Of a stretch of 64,000 nucleotides of DNA, positions 50,801 through 58,619 are shown one piece after another. The DNA comes from Streptomyces solicavernae. Lineage in GTDB: Bacteria > Actinomycetota > Actinomycetes > Streptomycetales > Streptomycetaceae. The position numbers were made by a program, and so were the translations under genes. The stretch covers positions 87,689-151,688 of the forward strand of contig NZ_JASCIR010000016.1 in the NCBI RefSeq assembly GCF_029968095.1, written 5' to 3'. Under the pieces are notes generated by a model that did no database searches, had not been told where the DNA came from, and worked only from the letters and a program-made list of their open reading frames with translations. How positions within the stretch are numbered: position 1 is the first letter of the stretch; each line of letters begins with the position of its first letter.

Positions 50801-51399
50801 CTCCTGAGCTCGTCCGTGAGGTCCTGCACGCGCGCGAGGTTGGCCTGCATCGCGTCCAGCTTCCGCAGCGCCTTCTCCTTGCGCTTGCGGTGCTTGAGCA
50901 CTCCGGCCGCTTCCTCGATGAAGGCGCGGCGCCCCATGGGATCGGCGTGCAGTACGGAGTCGAGCCGGCCCTGGCCGACGATGACATGCATCTCGCGGCC
51001 GATGCCGGAGTCGGACAACAGCTCCTGGATGTCGAGGAGTCGGCAGGTGTCGCCGTTGATCTGGTACTCGCTGCCGCCGTTGCGGAACATGATCCGCGTG
51101 ATGGTGACTTCGGCGTACTCGATGGGCAGCACGCCGTCGGAGTTGTCGATGGTCAGCGACACCTCGGCCCGGCCGAGCGGGGGCCGCCCGGTGGTGCCGG
51201 CGAAGATGACGTCCTCCATCTTGCCGCCGCGCAGCGATTTGGCGCCCTGCTCGCCCATGACCCAGCTGAGCGCGTCCACCACGTTCGACTTGCCGGAGCC
51301 GTTGGGTCCGACGACGCAGGTGATGCCCGGCTCGAAGCGCAGTGTGGTCGCCGAGGCGAAGGATTTGAACCCGCGCAGGGTCAGGGCCTTGAGGTGCAC
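47848..51399 (-). CDS. smc: Chromosome condensation ATPase SMC
   Basis: 1183 residues from GTG 51399. The head starts MHLKALTLRGFKSFASATTL with Walker A GPNGSGKSNVVDAL near residue 35. Two very long charged coiled coils (about 170-500 and 670-1020) flank a hinge (about 505-660, including GFEVPVAAALGAAADALAV). The C-terminal head has LSLLSGGERSLTAVAML and Walker B FYVMDEVEAALDD. It compacts and segregates chromosomes with ScpA and ScpB, which are not in this window. The frame is open upstream to 51540 but without family similarity. Confidence 0.96.
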   Translation of the reverse strand: MHLKALTLRGFKSFASATTLRFEPGITCVVGPNGSGKSNVVDALSWVMGEQGAKSLRGGKMEDVIFAGTTGRPPLGRAEVSLTIDNSDGVLPIEYAEVTITRIMFRNGGSEYQINGDTCRLLDIQELLSDSGIGREMHVIVGQGRLDSVLHADPMGRRAFIEEAAGVLKHRKRKEKALRKLDAMQANLARVQDLTDELRRQLKPLGRQAAVARRAAVIQADLRDARLRLLADDLVTLREALRSEVADEAELKRRKEQAEARLKAALAREAELEGEVRRLAPRLQRAQQTWYELSQLAERVRGTISLADARVKSATTAPAEERRGRDPEDMEREAARIREQEAELEAALEAAERALEDTVAHRSELERELAREERRLKDVARAIADRREGLARLNGQVGAARSRAASAQAEIDRLAAARDEAQERAAAAQEEYEQLKAEVDGLDADDCELGERHDAAKRELADAEAALTATREAATAAERKRAATAARREALALGLRRKDGTGALLAAQEQLAGLLGPASELLTVTPGFEVPVAAALGAAADALAVTTPATAAEAIRLLRKQDAGRAALLLGGAPGDVPAQQHEGAPFAAELVRGPEELMPAVRRLLRGVVVVGTLEDAEDLVYARPELTAVTAEGDLLGAHFAQGGSAGAPSLIEVQASVDEAAAGLEELAVRCEALADEQRRAVERRRESAALVEELGERRRSADREKSAVSQRLGRLAGQARGAAGEAERSVAAAARAQEALDRALEEVAELAERLAVAEELPVEEEPDTSVRDRLAADGANARQTEMEARLQARTHEERVKGLAGRADGLDRAARAEREARARAEQRKARLRREAAVAEAVGAGARQLLGHVEVSLVRAEEERAAAERAKAEREQELVAERNAGRDLKADLDRLTDSVHRGEVLGAEKRMRIEQLESKALEELGVEPAGLVADYGPDQPVPPSPPAEGEELPEDPEHPRNRPRPFARGEQEKRLRAAERAYQQLGKVNPLALEEFAALEERHKFLSEQLEDLKKTRADLLQVVKEVDERVEQVFTEAYHDTAREFEGVFARLFPGGEGRLILTDPDNMLTSGVDVEARPPGKKVKRLSLLSGGERSLTAVAMLVAIFKARPSPFYVMDEVEAALDDTNLQRLIRIMRELQESSQLIVITHQKRTMEVADALYGVSMQGDGVSKVISQRLS

Positions 51400-51550
51400 G
51401 CCGCCGGACTCTACCTTTCGGCCTCGCCCCGGCTCCATGAACCGCCGCGTCTCACGGCATGAACACGCGGTTTCATCGCGGAAGGTGCAGGGCACATCAG
51501 ACGTTGAGGGGGAACGGGGAAACCGAGGGGGCGGAGGCACGGCAAAGAAA

Positions 51551-51572
51551 AAGGGACGCCGAAGCGTCCCTT
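51551..51572 (-). terminator. Canonical intrinsic terminator after the small coiled-coil gene
   Basis: On the minus strand AAGGGACGC, loop TTCG, GCGTCCCTT, running directly into TTTTTCTTT. A stable cUUCGg-type loop plus a U tract is textbook, and rare in such GC-rich DNA. Confidence 0.9.
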
Positions 51573-51632
51573 GCAGATCTTCTCAAGCGGCTGACACGGG
51601 CAGCCCCGAGTGATGCCTCACGCGGCAGCAGC

Positions 51633-51845
51633 TCAGGTCAGTGCAGGCTCCGCCTGGGGTACGTCAATGCTCTCCAGAAACGAGTCGCCTTCGTGAGAAG
51701 CGGCAGCAGTAGCCAGCGCGTCGTTCTCGGCCTGGATGCGTACGAGCTCGGATTCCAGGTCTTGGACGCGCTGCTGGAGCCGTCGCATCTCGGCGAGGAG
51801 TCGCGGGTCGGAGCCGCCGACGTAACCGAGAAGCGCCTTTGCCAT
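51633..51845 (-). CDS. Small coiled-coil protein, conserved in Streptomyces
   Basis: 70 residues from ATG 51845, with GGAGGA 10 bases upstream. MAKALLGYVGGSDPRLL is followed by a predicted coiled coil (EMRRLQQRVQDLESELVRIQAE) and an acidic end. I recognise it only as a small conserved Streptomyces protein next to smc; no function is known. Leucines at heptad spacing suggest a dimer. A strong terminator follows. The frame continues upstream to 52016 but codon use there is unlike coding sequence. Confidence 0.8.
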   Translation of the reverse strand: MAKALLGYVGGSDPRLLAEMRRLQQRVQDLESELVRIQAENDALATAAASHEGDSFLESIDVPQAEPALT

Positions 51846-52287
51846 GATGGATGGTCCTCCACACTGAGTGACCGACCGAATCGGTGTGGGTCGTGAGGGA
51901 AGCACCCGCGGTGAATGGCACTGCTTGTTTTGATTGCCGTTCCCACATGCCAAACAGCCAGGGTGCGCGGGGACTTCCAGAGTCTCACCAAAAAGTTTGA
52001 CGGTCAACACGATCACACCCCGTATTGGCGGGCGACCCGGGGGCGCGCGGCCGGGGAACGGGCGGCGCTGCTCTCCTTCGGGGCCCTGGGGGCGTGGAGA
52101 TCATTCTTGTCCGCGCAGCCTGGCACGACAAGCCAATATTGGCAACCACCAGGTGCTTTCCGTGCGCGACCAGGCGCTTTCCGTACGCGACTCTCGCTTT
52201 CCGTACGCGGACAGGCGCTGTCCGCACGCGGCCGCGACCGCCGCGGCAGCCGGGCGCCGTCGGCGACGCCCGGGCTGCCGTCGGCCC
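51846..52287. other. Region between the coiled-coil gene and acylphosphatase, with degenerate 21-bp repeats
   Basis: No convincing gene. Four imperfect copies of a 20-21 bp unit lie at 52150-52232, each containing gctttccgtacgcg or a close variant. The first 180 bases should contain the promoter of the small coiled-coil gene. Confidence 0.6.
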
Positions 52288-52569
52288 TCACCGGATGGCG
52301 AAGGTGTCGTAGATGCCGCGGGGCGTGTCCCAGATCTCAGTGACGCCGTCGACCCTGCCGGGTGTGTCGCCCTCCTGGAGCCAGCTGAGCAGTGCGTCAC
52401 ATCCGGTACGGGTGCCCTCGGCGACGACCTGTACGCGGCCGTCGGCCAGATTGAGGGCGAAGCCGACCAGGCCGCCGATCTCAAGAGCCTTCGCCCTGGT
52501 GAACCAGCGAAAGCCCACTCCTTGCACTTGACCGCGGACCCAGGCGGTGAGCCGTACCTCTTCATTCAT
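52288..52569 (-). CDS. acyP: Acylphosphatase
   Basis: 93 residues, standard. RLTAWVRGQVQGVGFRWFTRAKA carries the phosphate loop and catalytic Arg (GFRW), and GFALNLADGRVQVVAEG holds the catalytic Asn. It hydrolyses acyl phosphates such as acetyl or carbamoyl phosphate. It is a monomeric cytoplasmic enzyme. Stands alone between smc-side genes and the divergent CAP protein. Confidence 0.93.
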   Translation of the reverse strand: MNEEVRLTAWVRGQVQGVGFRWFTRAKALEIGGLVGFALNLADGRVQVVAEGTRTGCDALLSWLQEGDTPGRVDGVTEIWDTPRGIYDTFAIR

Positions 52570-52700
52570 GTGGGAAAGCTAACCGGCCAATTGCCTGTAC
52601 AGCACTTCGCCCCCACATTCCCTTCACGTACAGTCGCGACAGCCGAGCCTCACTCGTTCGGGTGAAGCACAAGAACCTCAGGGATCAGGAAGGCCACCAG

Positions 52701-53636
52701 ATGGGACGCCACCGACGCGTCGGCGCCGCGGGCGCGAGCGAAGAGCAGCACCCGGCGGACACCGTACGCACGGGCGGCACGCACTCCCACCGTCGGGCGA
52801 AGCGGGCGTCGGTGCCCGTGCGCACCGGTCTGCTCGGCGTCTCGGCTGCGGTGGCGATGGGCGCCGTGGCGGTCGCCTCCGGCCTGATACCCGGCGACGC
52901 GTTCTCCGGCGACGGCAACGAGTCGAGCCGTGTGCAGTCGGCCGGCAGCCCGACCGACCTGGAGACACAGGGCGGGGCCTCGGCGTCCCCGGACCGTCCG
53001 GAGAGCCCCGCGAGCCGTGGCTCCGACCGGCCCGAGCCGTCGAAGACCTCGTCGTCGCCGACCCGTTCCGCCTCGCCGTCGAAGTCCCCGTCGCCGTCGT
53101 CGTCCTCGTCCTCGTCCGCGCCCTCGCCCGAGAAGTCCTCCGCGGACGCCGGCGCGGGTGGCGCCGAGAAGAAGGCCGAGAAGCCGAAGAGCGAGCAGCC
53201 GGTGCCGGCGAAGCCCGAGGCCGCCCCCGCCAAGCCGTCGGCGCCGTCCCCGGACTCCGGCCAGGCCGCCGAGGCCGAGGTGCTGTCGCTGGTCAACCAG
53301 GAGCGGGCGCAGGCCGGTTGCAGCCCGGTGACGGCCGACGCCGCCCTCGCGGACCTGGCGGGCGACTTCAGCGAGGACATGGCCGAGCGCGGCTTCTTCG
53401 ACCACACCGACCCCGACGGCGACACGCCCTGGGACCGTGCGGAACAGGCCGGTGTCACGAACCTCGGCGGCGAGAACATCGCCCGCGGGCAGACCAACGC
53501 CCAGTCCGTCATGGACTCCTGGATGGCCAGCCCGGGCCACCGCGCGAACATCCTCAACTGCGAGTACAGGACCCTCGGCGTCGGCGCGCACTTCGCGCCG
53601 GGCGGGCCTTGGTGGACGCAGGACTTCGGGTTCTAG
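52701..53636 (+). CDS. Secreted CAP-superfamily protein (SCP/PR1 domain)
   Basis: 311 residues from ATG 52701, with AGGAAGG upstream. A basic start is followed by a hydrophobic segment (TGLLGVSAAVAMGAVAVASGL) as signal or anchor, then about 130 residues of Ser/Pro/Ala/Lys-rich linker. The C-terminal CAP domain has VLSLVNQERAQAGCSPV, LAGDFSEDMAERGFFDHTDPDG, NLGGENIARG, VMDSWMASPGHRANIL, and WWTQDFGF. The two possible metal-binding histidines (in FFDHTD and SPGHR) are kept. It probably works at the cell wall; molecular function is unknown. Confidence 0.9.
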   Translation: MGRHRRVGAAGASEEQHPADTVRTGGTHSHRRAKRASVPVRTGLLGVSAAVAMGAVAVASGLIPGDAFSGDGNESSRVQSAGSPTDLETQGGASASPDRPESPASRGSDRPEPSKTSSSPTRSASPSKSPSPSSSSSSSAPSPEKSSADAGAGGAEKKAEKPKSEQPVPAKPEAAPAKPSAPSPDSGQAAEAEVLSLVNQERAQAGCSPVTADAALADLAGDFSEDMAERGFFDHTDPDGDTPWDRAEQAGVTNLGGENIARGQTNAQSVMDSWMASPGHRANILNCEYRTLGVGAHFAPGGPWWTQDFGF

Positions 53637-53848
53637 GGGCGTCTCCCCTGGGAGTTCGGCACCGTCGACTCGGGCGCCGTCGCTCGCCCTGCGGGCTCTT
53701 GATCCCCTCCGGCTGCTTTTCGGCTGCCGCGCCGTCGTGGCTGGTCGCGCAGTTCCCCGCGCCCCTGTCGGGGCACGTGATCCGGCCCGTCCGGCGGGAC
53801 TTTCGGGAAGGGGCGGGCAGGGGTGCAGGGGAAACCACGCGCCCGCAC

Positions 53849-54703
53849 CTATCCCCGCGGCACCCGCTGGCACCGCGGACAGAAGTAGCTGGACCGATTC
53901 ATCCACGGCCGTCGCCGTATCGGCGTACCGCAGCGCCGGCACGGCTCACCCTCGCGCCCGTACGCGTCGAGGGACCGGTCGAAGTAGCCGGACTCGCCGT
54001 TCACGTTCACGTACAGGCTGTCGAAGCTGGTGCCGCCCACGGCGAGCGCGGCGTTCATGACGTCGCGGATGTGGCCGAGGAGTTCGATGGTGCGGGGGCG
54101 CGTGAACGTCGCGGTGGGCCGCTCGTAGTGCAGCTTGGCGCGCCACAGCGCCTCGTCCGCGTAGATGTTGCCGACGCCGCTGATCAGCGACTGGTTGAGC
54201 AGCGCCCGCTTGATCGTCGTACGGCTGCGGCGCAGGCCCTGGTGGAAGGCCTCCTCGTCGAAGGCCGGGTCGAGCGGGTCGCGGGCGATGTGCGCGATGA
54301 CGTCGGGCAGGCCGTCGGCGGTGGTGCCGTGCAGGGAGAGCCCGCCGAAGGTGCGCTGGTCGACGAAGCGCAGCTCGGTGCCGAGCTCGTCGGCGAAGCG
54401 GACGCGGATGCGCAGGTGCTTCTCGTCGGGGGCGTCCTGCGGCTGCAGGAGGAGCTGTCCGCTCATGCCGAGGTGCGCCAGGACCGCCTCGGGCGAATCG
54501 GTGAGCGGCAGCCACAGGTATTTGCCGCGCCGCCGGGCCACCCCGATGCCGTGCCCCTTGAGCCGGGCCGCGAAGTCGGGCCCGCCGGCGAGGTGGCGGC
54601 GTACGGACCGCGGGTGCAGCACCTGGACCTCGGCCACGACGCGTCCGGAGACCCAGCGCTCAAGGCCGCGGCGGACGACTTCGACCTCGGGCAGTTCGGG
54701 CAC
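53849..54703 (-). CDS. mutM: Formamidopyrimidine-DNA glycosylase (Fpg/MutM)
   Basis: 284 residues from GTG 54703, which gives the required PELPEVEVVRRGL start; after Met removal Pro is the nucleophile and the Glu that follows is catalytic. SGVGNIYADEALWRAKLHYERP is the helix-two-turn-helix. The zinc finger at the C-terminus is CRRCGTPIRR ... YFCPRCQ. It removes 8-oxoguanine. It follows rnc, as in other actinobacteria, with a hairpin between. Confidence 0.95.
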   Translation of the reverse strand: MPELPEVEVVRRGLERWVSGRVVAEVQVLHPRSVRRHLAGGPDFAARLKGHGIGVARRRGKYLWLPLTDSPEAVLAHLGMSGQLLLQPQDAPDEKHLRIRVRFADELGTELRFVDQRTFGGLSLHGTTADGLPDVIAHIARDPLDPAFDEEAFHQGLRRSRTTIKRALLNQSLISGVGNIYADEALWRAKLHYERPTATFTRPRTIELLGHIRDVMNAALAVGGTSFDSLYVNVNGESGYFDRSLDAYGREGEPCRRCGTPIRRRPWMNRSSYFCPRCQRVPRG

Positions 54704-54772
54704 GGGTCCTCCCCCGGTACGTAGGTGTGGATGCACGGCCGACGGCCCGCCCGGCAAGTCTCCTTAAGAAGC

Positions 54773-54810
54773 CGACGGCCCGCCCCGTAGGAGAACGGGA
54801 CGGGCCGTCG
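54773..54810 (-). terminator. Hairpin terminator between rnc and mutM
   Basis: A 10-bp stem CGACGGCCCG / CGGGCCGTCG continues, after one unpaired base, into CCCGT/ACGGG. An extra copy of the left arm (gccgacggcccgccc) lies about 30 bases beyond, at 54739-54753. Confidence 0.6.
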
Positions 54811-54857
54811 TACAGCCTGCCTGCGGAACGGCTTGCGGCTCGGCGTCGGCGTCGGCG

Positions 54858-55688
54858 TCAGGCCTTCGCCGATTCGGGGGCGCTGTCGGCGTCCGCCCCC
54901 TCGGCGGCTTCGCCCTTGGCCCGCTCGTCCGCCGCGGCGCGAATCGCACGCCACGCGGACTCGGCGGCCTGCTGTTCCGCTTCCTTCTTGCTGCGACCGG
55001 TGCCGGTGCCGTACGAGACGCCTCCGACGCGGGCGGCAGCGGTGAAGGTCTTCTCGTGGTCGGGGCCGGTCTCCGAGACCAGGTACTCGGGCACGCCGAG
55101 GCCTTCGGTCGCGGTGAGCTCCTGGAGGCTGGTCTTCCAGTCCAGGCCGGCACCGAGGTTGGAGGACTTCTCGATCAGCGGGTCGAAGAGCCGGTGGACC
55201 AGCTCGGAGGCCGCGTCGAGGCCCTGGTCGAGATAGACGGCACCGATCACCGCTTCGAGGGTGTCGGCGAGAATGGACGCCTTGTCCCGGCCGCCCGTGC
55301 CTTCTTCGCCCCGGCCGAGCCGGATGAAGGCGCCGAGGTCGAGCCCGCGGCCCACTTCGGCCAGCGCACGCGAATTGACCACCGCGGCCCGCAGCTTGGC
55401 CAGTTGGCCCTCGGGCAGGTCGGGGTGGGTGCGGTACAGCGTGTCCGTGACGACGAGGCCGAGCACGGAGTCCCCGAGGAACTCAAGGCGCTCGTTCGTC
55501 GGCAGGCCGCCGTTCTCGTACGCGTAGGAACGGTGGGTCAGCGCACGCACCAGAAGGGCGGACTCAAGCCGGTAGCCGAGCCGCCCTTCCAGAAGCGTGT
55601 GGGACGAGGCCGTGTTCTCCGCCTGCTTCTTGGCGTTTGCCGCTTTGGCGTCATCCGCCGTTTTGTGGCTAGACACGGTGCCTCTCAC
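54858..55688 (-). CDS. rnc: Ribonuclease III
   Basis: 276 residues from GTG 55688. The RNase III domain has NERLEFLGDSVLGLVVTD, with catalytic Glu and Asp, and LADTLEAVIGAVYLDQG. The double-stranded-RNA-binding domain includes VGGVSYGTGTGRSKKEAEQQAAE. In S. coelicolor this gene is absB, and its loss blocks antibiotic synthesis through altered RNA turnover. It starts 7 bases after the rpmF stop. A second GTG start 12 bases later is possible. Confidence 0.95.
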   Translation of the reverse strand: MRGTVSSHKTADDAKAANAKKQAENTASSHTLLEGRLGYRLESALLVRALTHRSYAYENGGLPTNERLEFLGDSVLGLVVTDTLYRTHPDLPEGQLAKLRAAVVNSRALAEVGRGLDLGAFIRLGRGEEGTGGRDKASILADTLEAVIGAVYLDQGLDAASELVHRLFDPLIEKSSNLGAGLDWKTSLQELTATEGLGVPEYLVSETGPDHEKTFTAAARVGGVSYGTGTGRSKKEAEQQAAESAWRAIRAAADERAKGEAAEGADADSAPESAKA

Positions 55689-55695
55689 CAGCCGC

Positions 55696-55869
55696 TCAGA
55701 CCTCTAGGACCTGGCGCTTGTTGTAGGTGCCGCAGCTCGGGCACGCGATGTGCTGCTGCTTCGGCTCCTGGCAACGCTCACACGAAACCAGGGTGGGGAC
55801 CGCAGCCTTCCACTGCGACCGGCGGTGGCGCGTGTTGCTGCGCGACATCTTCCGCTTCGGAACAGCCAC
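55696..55869 (-). CDS. rpmF: 50S ribosomal protein L32 (zinc-ribbon form)
   Basis: 57 residues from GTG 55869. MAVPKRKMSRSNTRHRRSQW is the L32 signature, followed by two cysteine pairs, CERC and CPSC, that bind zinc. It lies two bases from the YceD gene and immediately before rnc, the arrangement yceD-rpmF-rnc being widely conserved. Cysteines present means this is the zinc-dependent rather than zinc-free paralogue. Confidence 0.95.
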   Translation of the reverse strand: MAVPKRKMSRSNTRHRRSQWKAAVPTLVSCERCQEPKQQHIACPSCGTYNKRQVLEV

Positions 55870-55871
55870 GG

Positions 55872-56525
55872 CTACTTCTCCTGCTTCTCGTCGACGCCAG
55901 CTTCCGCTTCGGCGCCGCTCATCTCGTCCTTCTCGCCGTCCTGGAGCGAATCAGCGAGTCCCTGCAATGCCGCCCAACGGATGTCGACGGCGTCGTGGTG
56001 GTGGTCCGGGTCGTCCGCGAGCCGCGCACCGCATTCGGCGCACAGACCCGGGCAGTCGTCCTGGCACACCGGCTGCATGGGCAGTGCGAGCACCACCGCA
56101 TCGCGCAGCACGGGTTCGAGGTCGAAGAGTCCGTCCTCGAGGGGGGTCATGTCCTCGTCCTCGGCGTCGTCGGCCGGTTCCGCCTGCTTGCTGCGGCCAC
56201 GGTCATCGGCGTCGGGGTACGTGAACATTTCCTGGAAGTCCGCTTCGAGCTCACGCTCCAGCGGCTCCAGACACCTTACGCACTCCCCCTCGACCCGTGC
56301 ACGGGCGGTGCCTGTGACAAGCACCCCTTCCATGACGGACTCAAGCCGGAGCTCCAGCTCGACCGGAGCGCCACCGGGCACACCGATGACTCCCTGGATG
56401 CCGAAGACTGCGTCTGAGGAGGGTGCGTCGATCGTGCGGGTCAGCCGCTGGAGCGCACCGGGACGCCGACCCAACTCGTGTGTGTCGAACACGAGGGGGT
56501 TGCGGTGGTCGAGGCGGGCGTTCAG
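55872..56525 (-). CDS. YceD family (DUF177) protein, likely with a CTG start
   Basis: 217 residues if translation begins at the CTG at 56525, which has AGGA 8 bases upstream and gives the N-terminus MNARLDHRNPLVFDTHELGRR. The nearest standard start is GTG 56492 (206 residues), which lacks a ribosome site and removes conserved residues. The family core is present: ECVRCLEPLERELEADFQEMF, then a C-terminal CPGLCAECGARL pair of cysteines. YceD proteins are linked to rRNA accumulation and always neighbour rpmF, which follows 2 bases later here. Confidence 0.82.
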   Translation of the reverse strand: MNARLDHRNPLVFDTHELGRRPGALQRLTRTIDAPSSDAVFGIQGVIGVPGGAPVELELRLESVMEGVLVTGTARARVEGECVRCLEPLERELEADFQEMFTYPDADDRGRSKQAEPADDAEDEDMTPLEDGLFDLEPVLRDAVVLALPMQPVCQDDCPGLCAECGARLADDPDHHHDAVDIRWAALQGLADSLQDGEKDEMSGAEAEAGVDEKQEK

Positions 56526-56688
56526 GGCTTTTCCTGCTTTCGATCATCGAAGTCTCGGGGAGGCTGACCCCGCTGTGAGCGGAGCGCCTGGCCGCGGGCG
56601 TCAAGAAACGACAGAGCGCACGCGCGACCGAAGAGCCAGGATACTGGACCTTTCGCTGTCGGCCCAATCCGCCCTCTTACCACTGGCC

Positions 56689-56753
56689 AGGGGCATGCCC
56701 GGGGGCATGACCAGGGGCATGACCAGGGGCATGACCGGGGGCATGACCAGGGG
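56689..56753. repeat. 12-bp tandem repeat downstream of the DivIVA-like gene
   Basis: About five copies of ggggcatgacca (single-base variants) start 4 bases past the stop codon. On the minus strand this is a C/T-rich transcript. It probably acts as a weak end point or is neutral. Confidence 0.8.
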
Positions 56754-56756
56754 CGC

Positions 56757-57932
56757 TCACTGCCCCGGCCCGCGCCCCTGTCCGTACTCCCGCTCGTACT
56801 CCCGCAGCTGGTCGACGCTGATCATGCTCGTGTCGAACAGGCTGGTCTCGTCGAGCGCGGGACCCTGCTGCTGCGCGCCGTCCGGGTAGTGCGCCTGCTG
56901 CCCGAAGTCCTGGCTCTGCTGCTGATAGCCGTACGGGTCCTGCTGCTGGTACGCGTACGGGTCCTGCTGCGCGTACTCCTGCGGCATCTGCTGGTACGCG
57001 TACGGGTCCTGCTGCTGGTAGCCGTACGGGTCCTGGCCGTACGGCTGCTGCGCGGGGACCGGGGCCGGGGCGGCGGGCGGCGGCGGAGGCGGGGTCGGGG
57101 GCTGGTACGGCTGGGGCTGCTGGTGAGGCTGGGGCTGGGGCTGCTGGTGAAGCTGAGGCTCGGGGTGGGGCTGGGCCTCGGGGTGGGGCTGGGGCTGGGG
57201 CTCGGCGAGGTCCGCGAGGTAGTCCGCGTCGCTGGCGAGGTGCTGGTGGCCGGGGGCGTCGAAGGCGCCGAGCCCGCCGAGGTCGTCGGAGGCGACGCGG
57301 CCCTGGAGCTTCTGCCGGCCGCGGCCGACCGCCTCCAGGGTCTTGGAGAGCACGGCCTCGAAGGCGCCGAGCTTCACGTCCACGTACCCGTCCGCGCGTT
57401 GGCGCAGGGTCTCCGGGTCCTGGCTGCGCTCGGGGGCCTCGGTGAAGTCCGGGTCCTCGTACCCCTGGGCGTCCAGGCCCTGCCCGGTGCCGAGGAGTTT
57501 TTCGCGGCCGCGGCCGACCGAGCCGAGGGTCTTGGTGAGGACGACCTCGAAGTTGGCGAGCTTGGAGTCGACGTACTCGTCGGCATCCTGGCGGATCTCC
57601 TCGGCCTCCGCGCGGGCCTTGGCGAGGATGCGGTCGGCCTCGTCCTGGGACTGGCGGGCGACCGCGGTGTCCGACACCAGCGAGCCGCGTTCGGCGCGGG
57701 CCGACTCGATGATGCGGTCGGCCTCCTGGCGGGCCTGCTCGACCAGCTGGTCGCCGCTGCCGAGCACCTGCTGCGCCTGGGCGAGGGAGCCGGGCAGGGC
57801 TTCGCGGACCTCTTCGAGTCGCGCGAGCAGCTCGGACCGGTTGACCACGCACGAGGCCGACATCGGCATGGACCGGGCGCCCTCGACCGCTTCGACGATC
57901 TCGTCCAGCTTCTTCTGCACGTCCACGTCCAC
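56757..57932 (-). CDS. DivIVA-like coiled-coil protein with Gln/Pro/Tyr-rich tail
   Basis: 391 residues from GTG 57932. GTG codons at 57926 and 57920 are also possible. A short N-terminal VQKKLDEIVEAVEGARSMP leads into coiled coil (residues about 30-200) with ARQEADRIIESARAER and KARAEAEEIRQDADEYVDSKL blocks as in DivIVA/ATP-synthase-b-like proteins. The last 180 residues are low-complexity: QPQPHPEAQPHPEP then DPYGYQQQDPYAYQQ repeats. Such proteins assist polar growth or division in Streptomyces; this one is related to, but not, DivIVA. Confidence 0.82.
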   Translation of the reverse strand: MDVDVQKKLDEIVEAVEGARSMPMSASCVVNRSELLARLEEVREALPGSLAQAQQVLGSGDQLVEQARQEADRIIESARAERGSLVSDTAVARQSQDEADRILAKARAEAEEIRQDADEYVDSKLANFEVVLTKTLGSVGRGREKLLGTGQGLDAQGYEDPDFTEAPERSQDPETLRQRADGYVDVKLGAFEAVLSKTLEAVGRGRQKLQGRVASDDLGGLGAFDAPGHQHLASDADYLADLAEPQPQPHPEAQPHPEPQLHQQPQPQPHQQPQPYQPPTPPPPPPAAPAPVPAQQPYGQDPYGYQQQDPYAYQQMPQEYAQQDPYAYQQQDPYGYQQQSQDFGQQAHYPDGAQQQGPALDETSLFDTSMISVDQLREYEREYGQGRGPGQ

Positions 57933-58101
57933 CGTGTACTCGCCACTCTCTGCCTGGTAGGGCCCCCGGGGAGACGCCCCCCAGGAGTCTGCGCCCGGCC
58001 GGGAGCCGGACAAGGCGACTGTACGGGCAGCGGCCGCCCCACCGACACCGGGTGACGGAACGTCAGCTCCCCGGGGCCCGCCCCCTCCGGCCCGGGCGGG
58101 C

Positions 58102-58584
58102 TCAGCCGTTCTTGGCCAGGCGCTCGGTCAGCGCGGCGTGCACCAGCGGCGGCAGCAGGTGCGAGACGTCACCGCCCCAGGCCGCCACCTCCTTGACGAG
58201 CGAGGAGGAGAGGAAGCTGTACGTGGGGTTGGTGGGCACGAACAGGGTCTCGACGCCGGAGAGGCCGTTGTTCATCTGGGCCATCTGCAGCTCGTAGTCG
58301 AAGTCGCTGACGGCGCGCAGCCCCTTGACGATGGCGGGGATGTCGCGCTGCTTGCAGAAGTCGACGAGCAGGCCGTGGAAGGCCTCCACCTCGACGTTGC
58401 CGAACTCGGTGGTGACCTGGCGGATCAGCTCGATCCGCTCCTCGATCTCGAACAGGCCCTTCTTGGACTGGTTGATCATCACCGCGACGTGGACCACGTC
58501 GTAGAGCTTGGAGGCGCGGGCGATGATGTCGAGGTGTCCGTTGGTGATGGGGTCGAACGACCCCGGACAGACGGCGCGGCGCAA
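58102..58584 (-). CDS. coaD: Phosphopantetheine adenylyltransferase
   Basis: 160 residues from TTG 58584, which has GAGGGA 6 bases upstream and makes the standard N-terminus MRRAVCPGSFDPITNGHLDII. An ATG at 58623 overlapping the rsmD stop (ATGA) would add 13 residues. Key motifs are the phosphate site GSFDPITNGH, the pantetheine loop KGLRAVSDFDYE, and YSFLSSSLVKEVA. It makes dephospho-CoA, the fourth step of CoA synthesis. Confidence 0.92.
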   Translation of the reverse strand: MRRAVCPGSFDPITNGHLDIIARASKLYDVVHVAVMINQSKKGLFEIEERIELIRQVTTEFGNVEVEAFHGLLVDFCKQRDIPAIVKGLRAVSDFDYELQMAQMNNGLSGVETLFVPTNPTYSFLSSSLVKEVAAWGGDVSHLLPPLVHAALTERLAKNG

Positions 58585-58619
58585 CTGAAGTCCCTCGCTC
58601 TCGGGTCCTGACGATGCGT

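Noticed and set aside
55674..55688. Later GTG start for rnc
   Set aside because: The start at 55688 gives the 276-residue form expected for Streptomyces RNase III, though the later start cannot be excluded.
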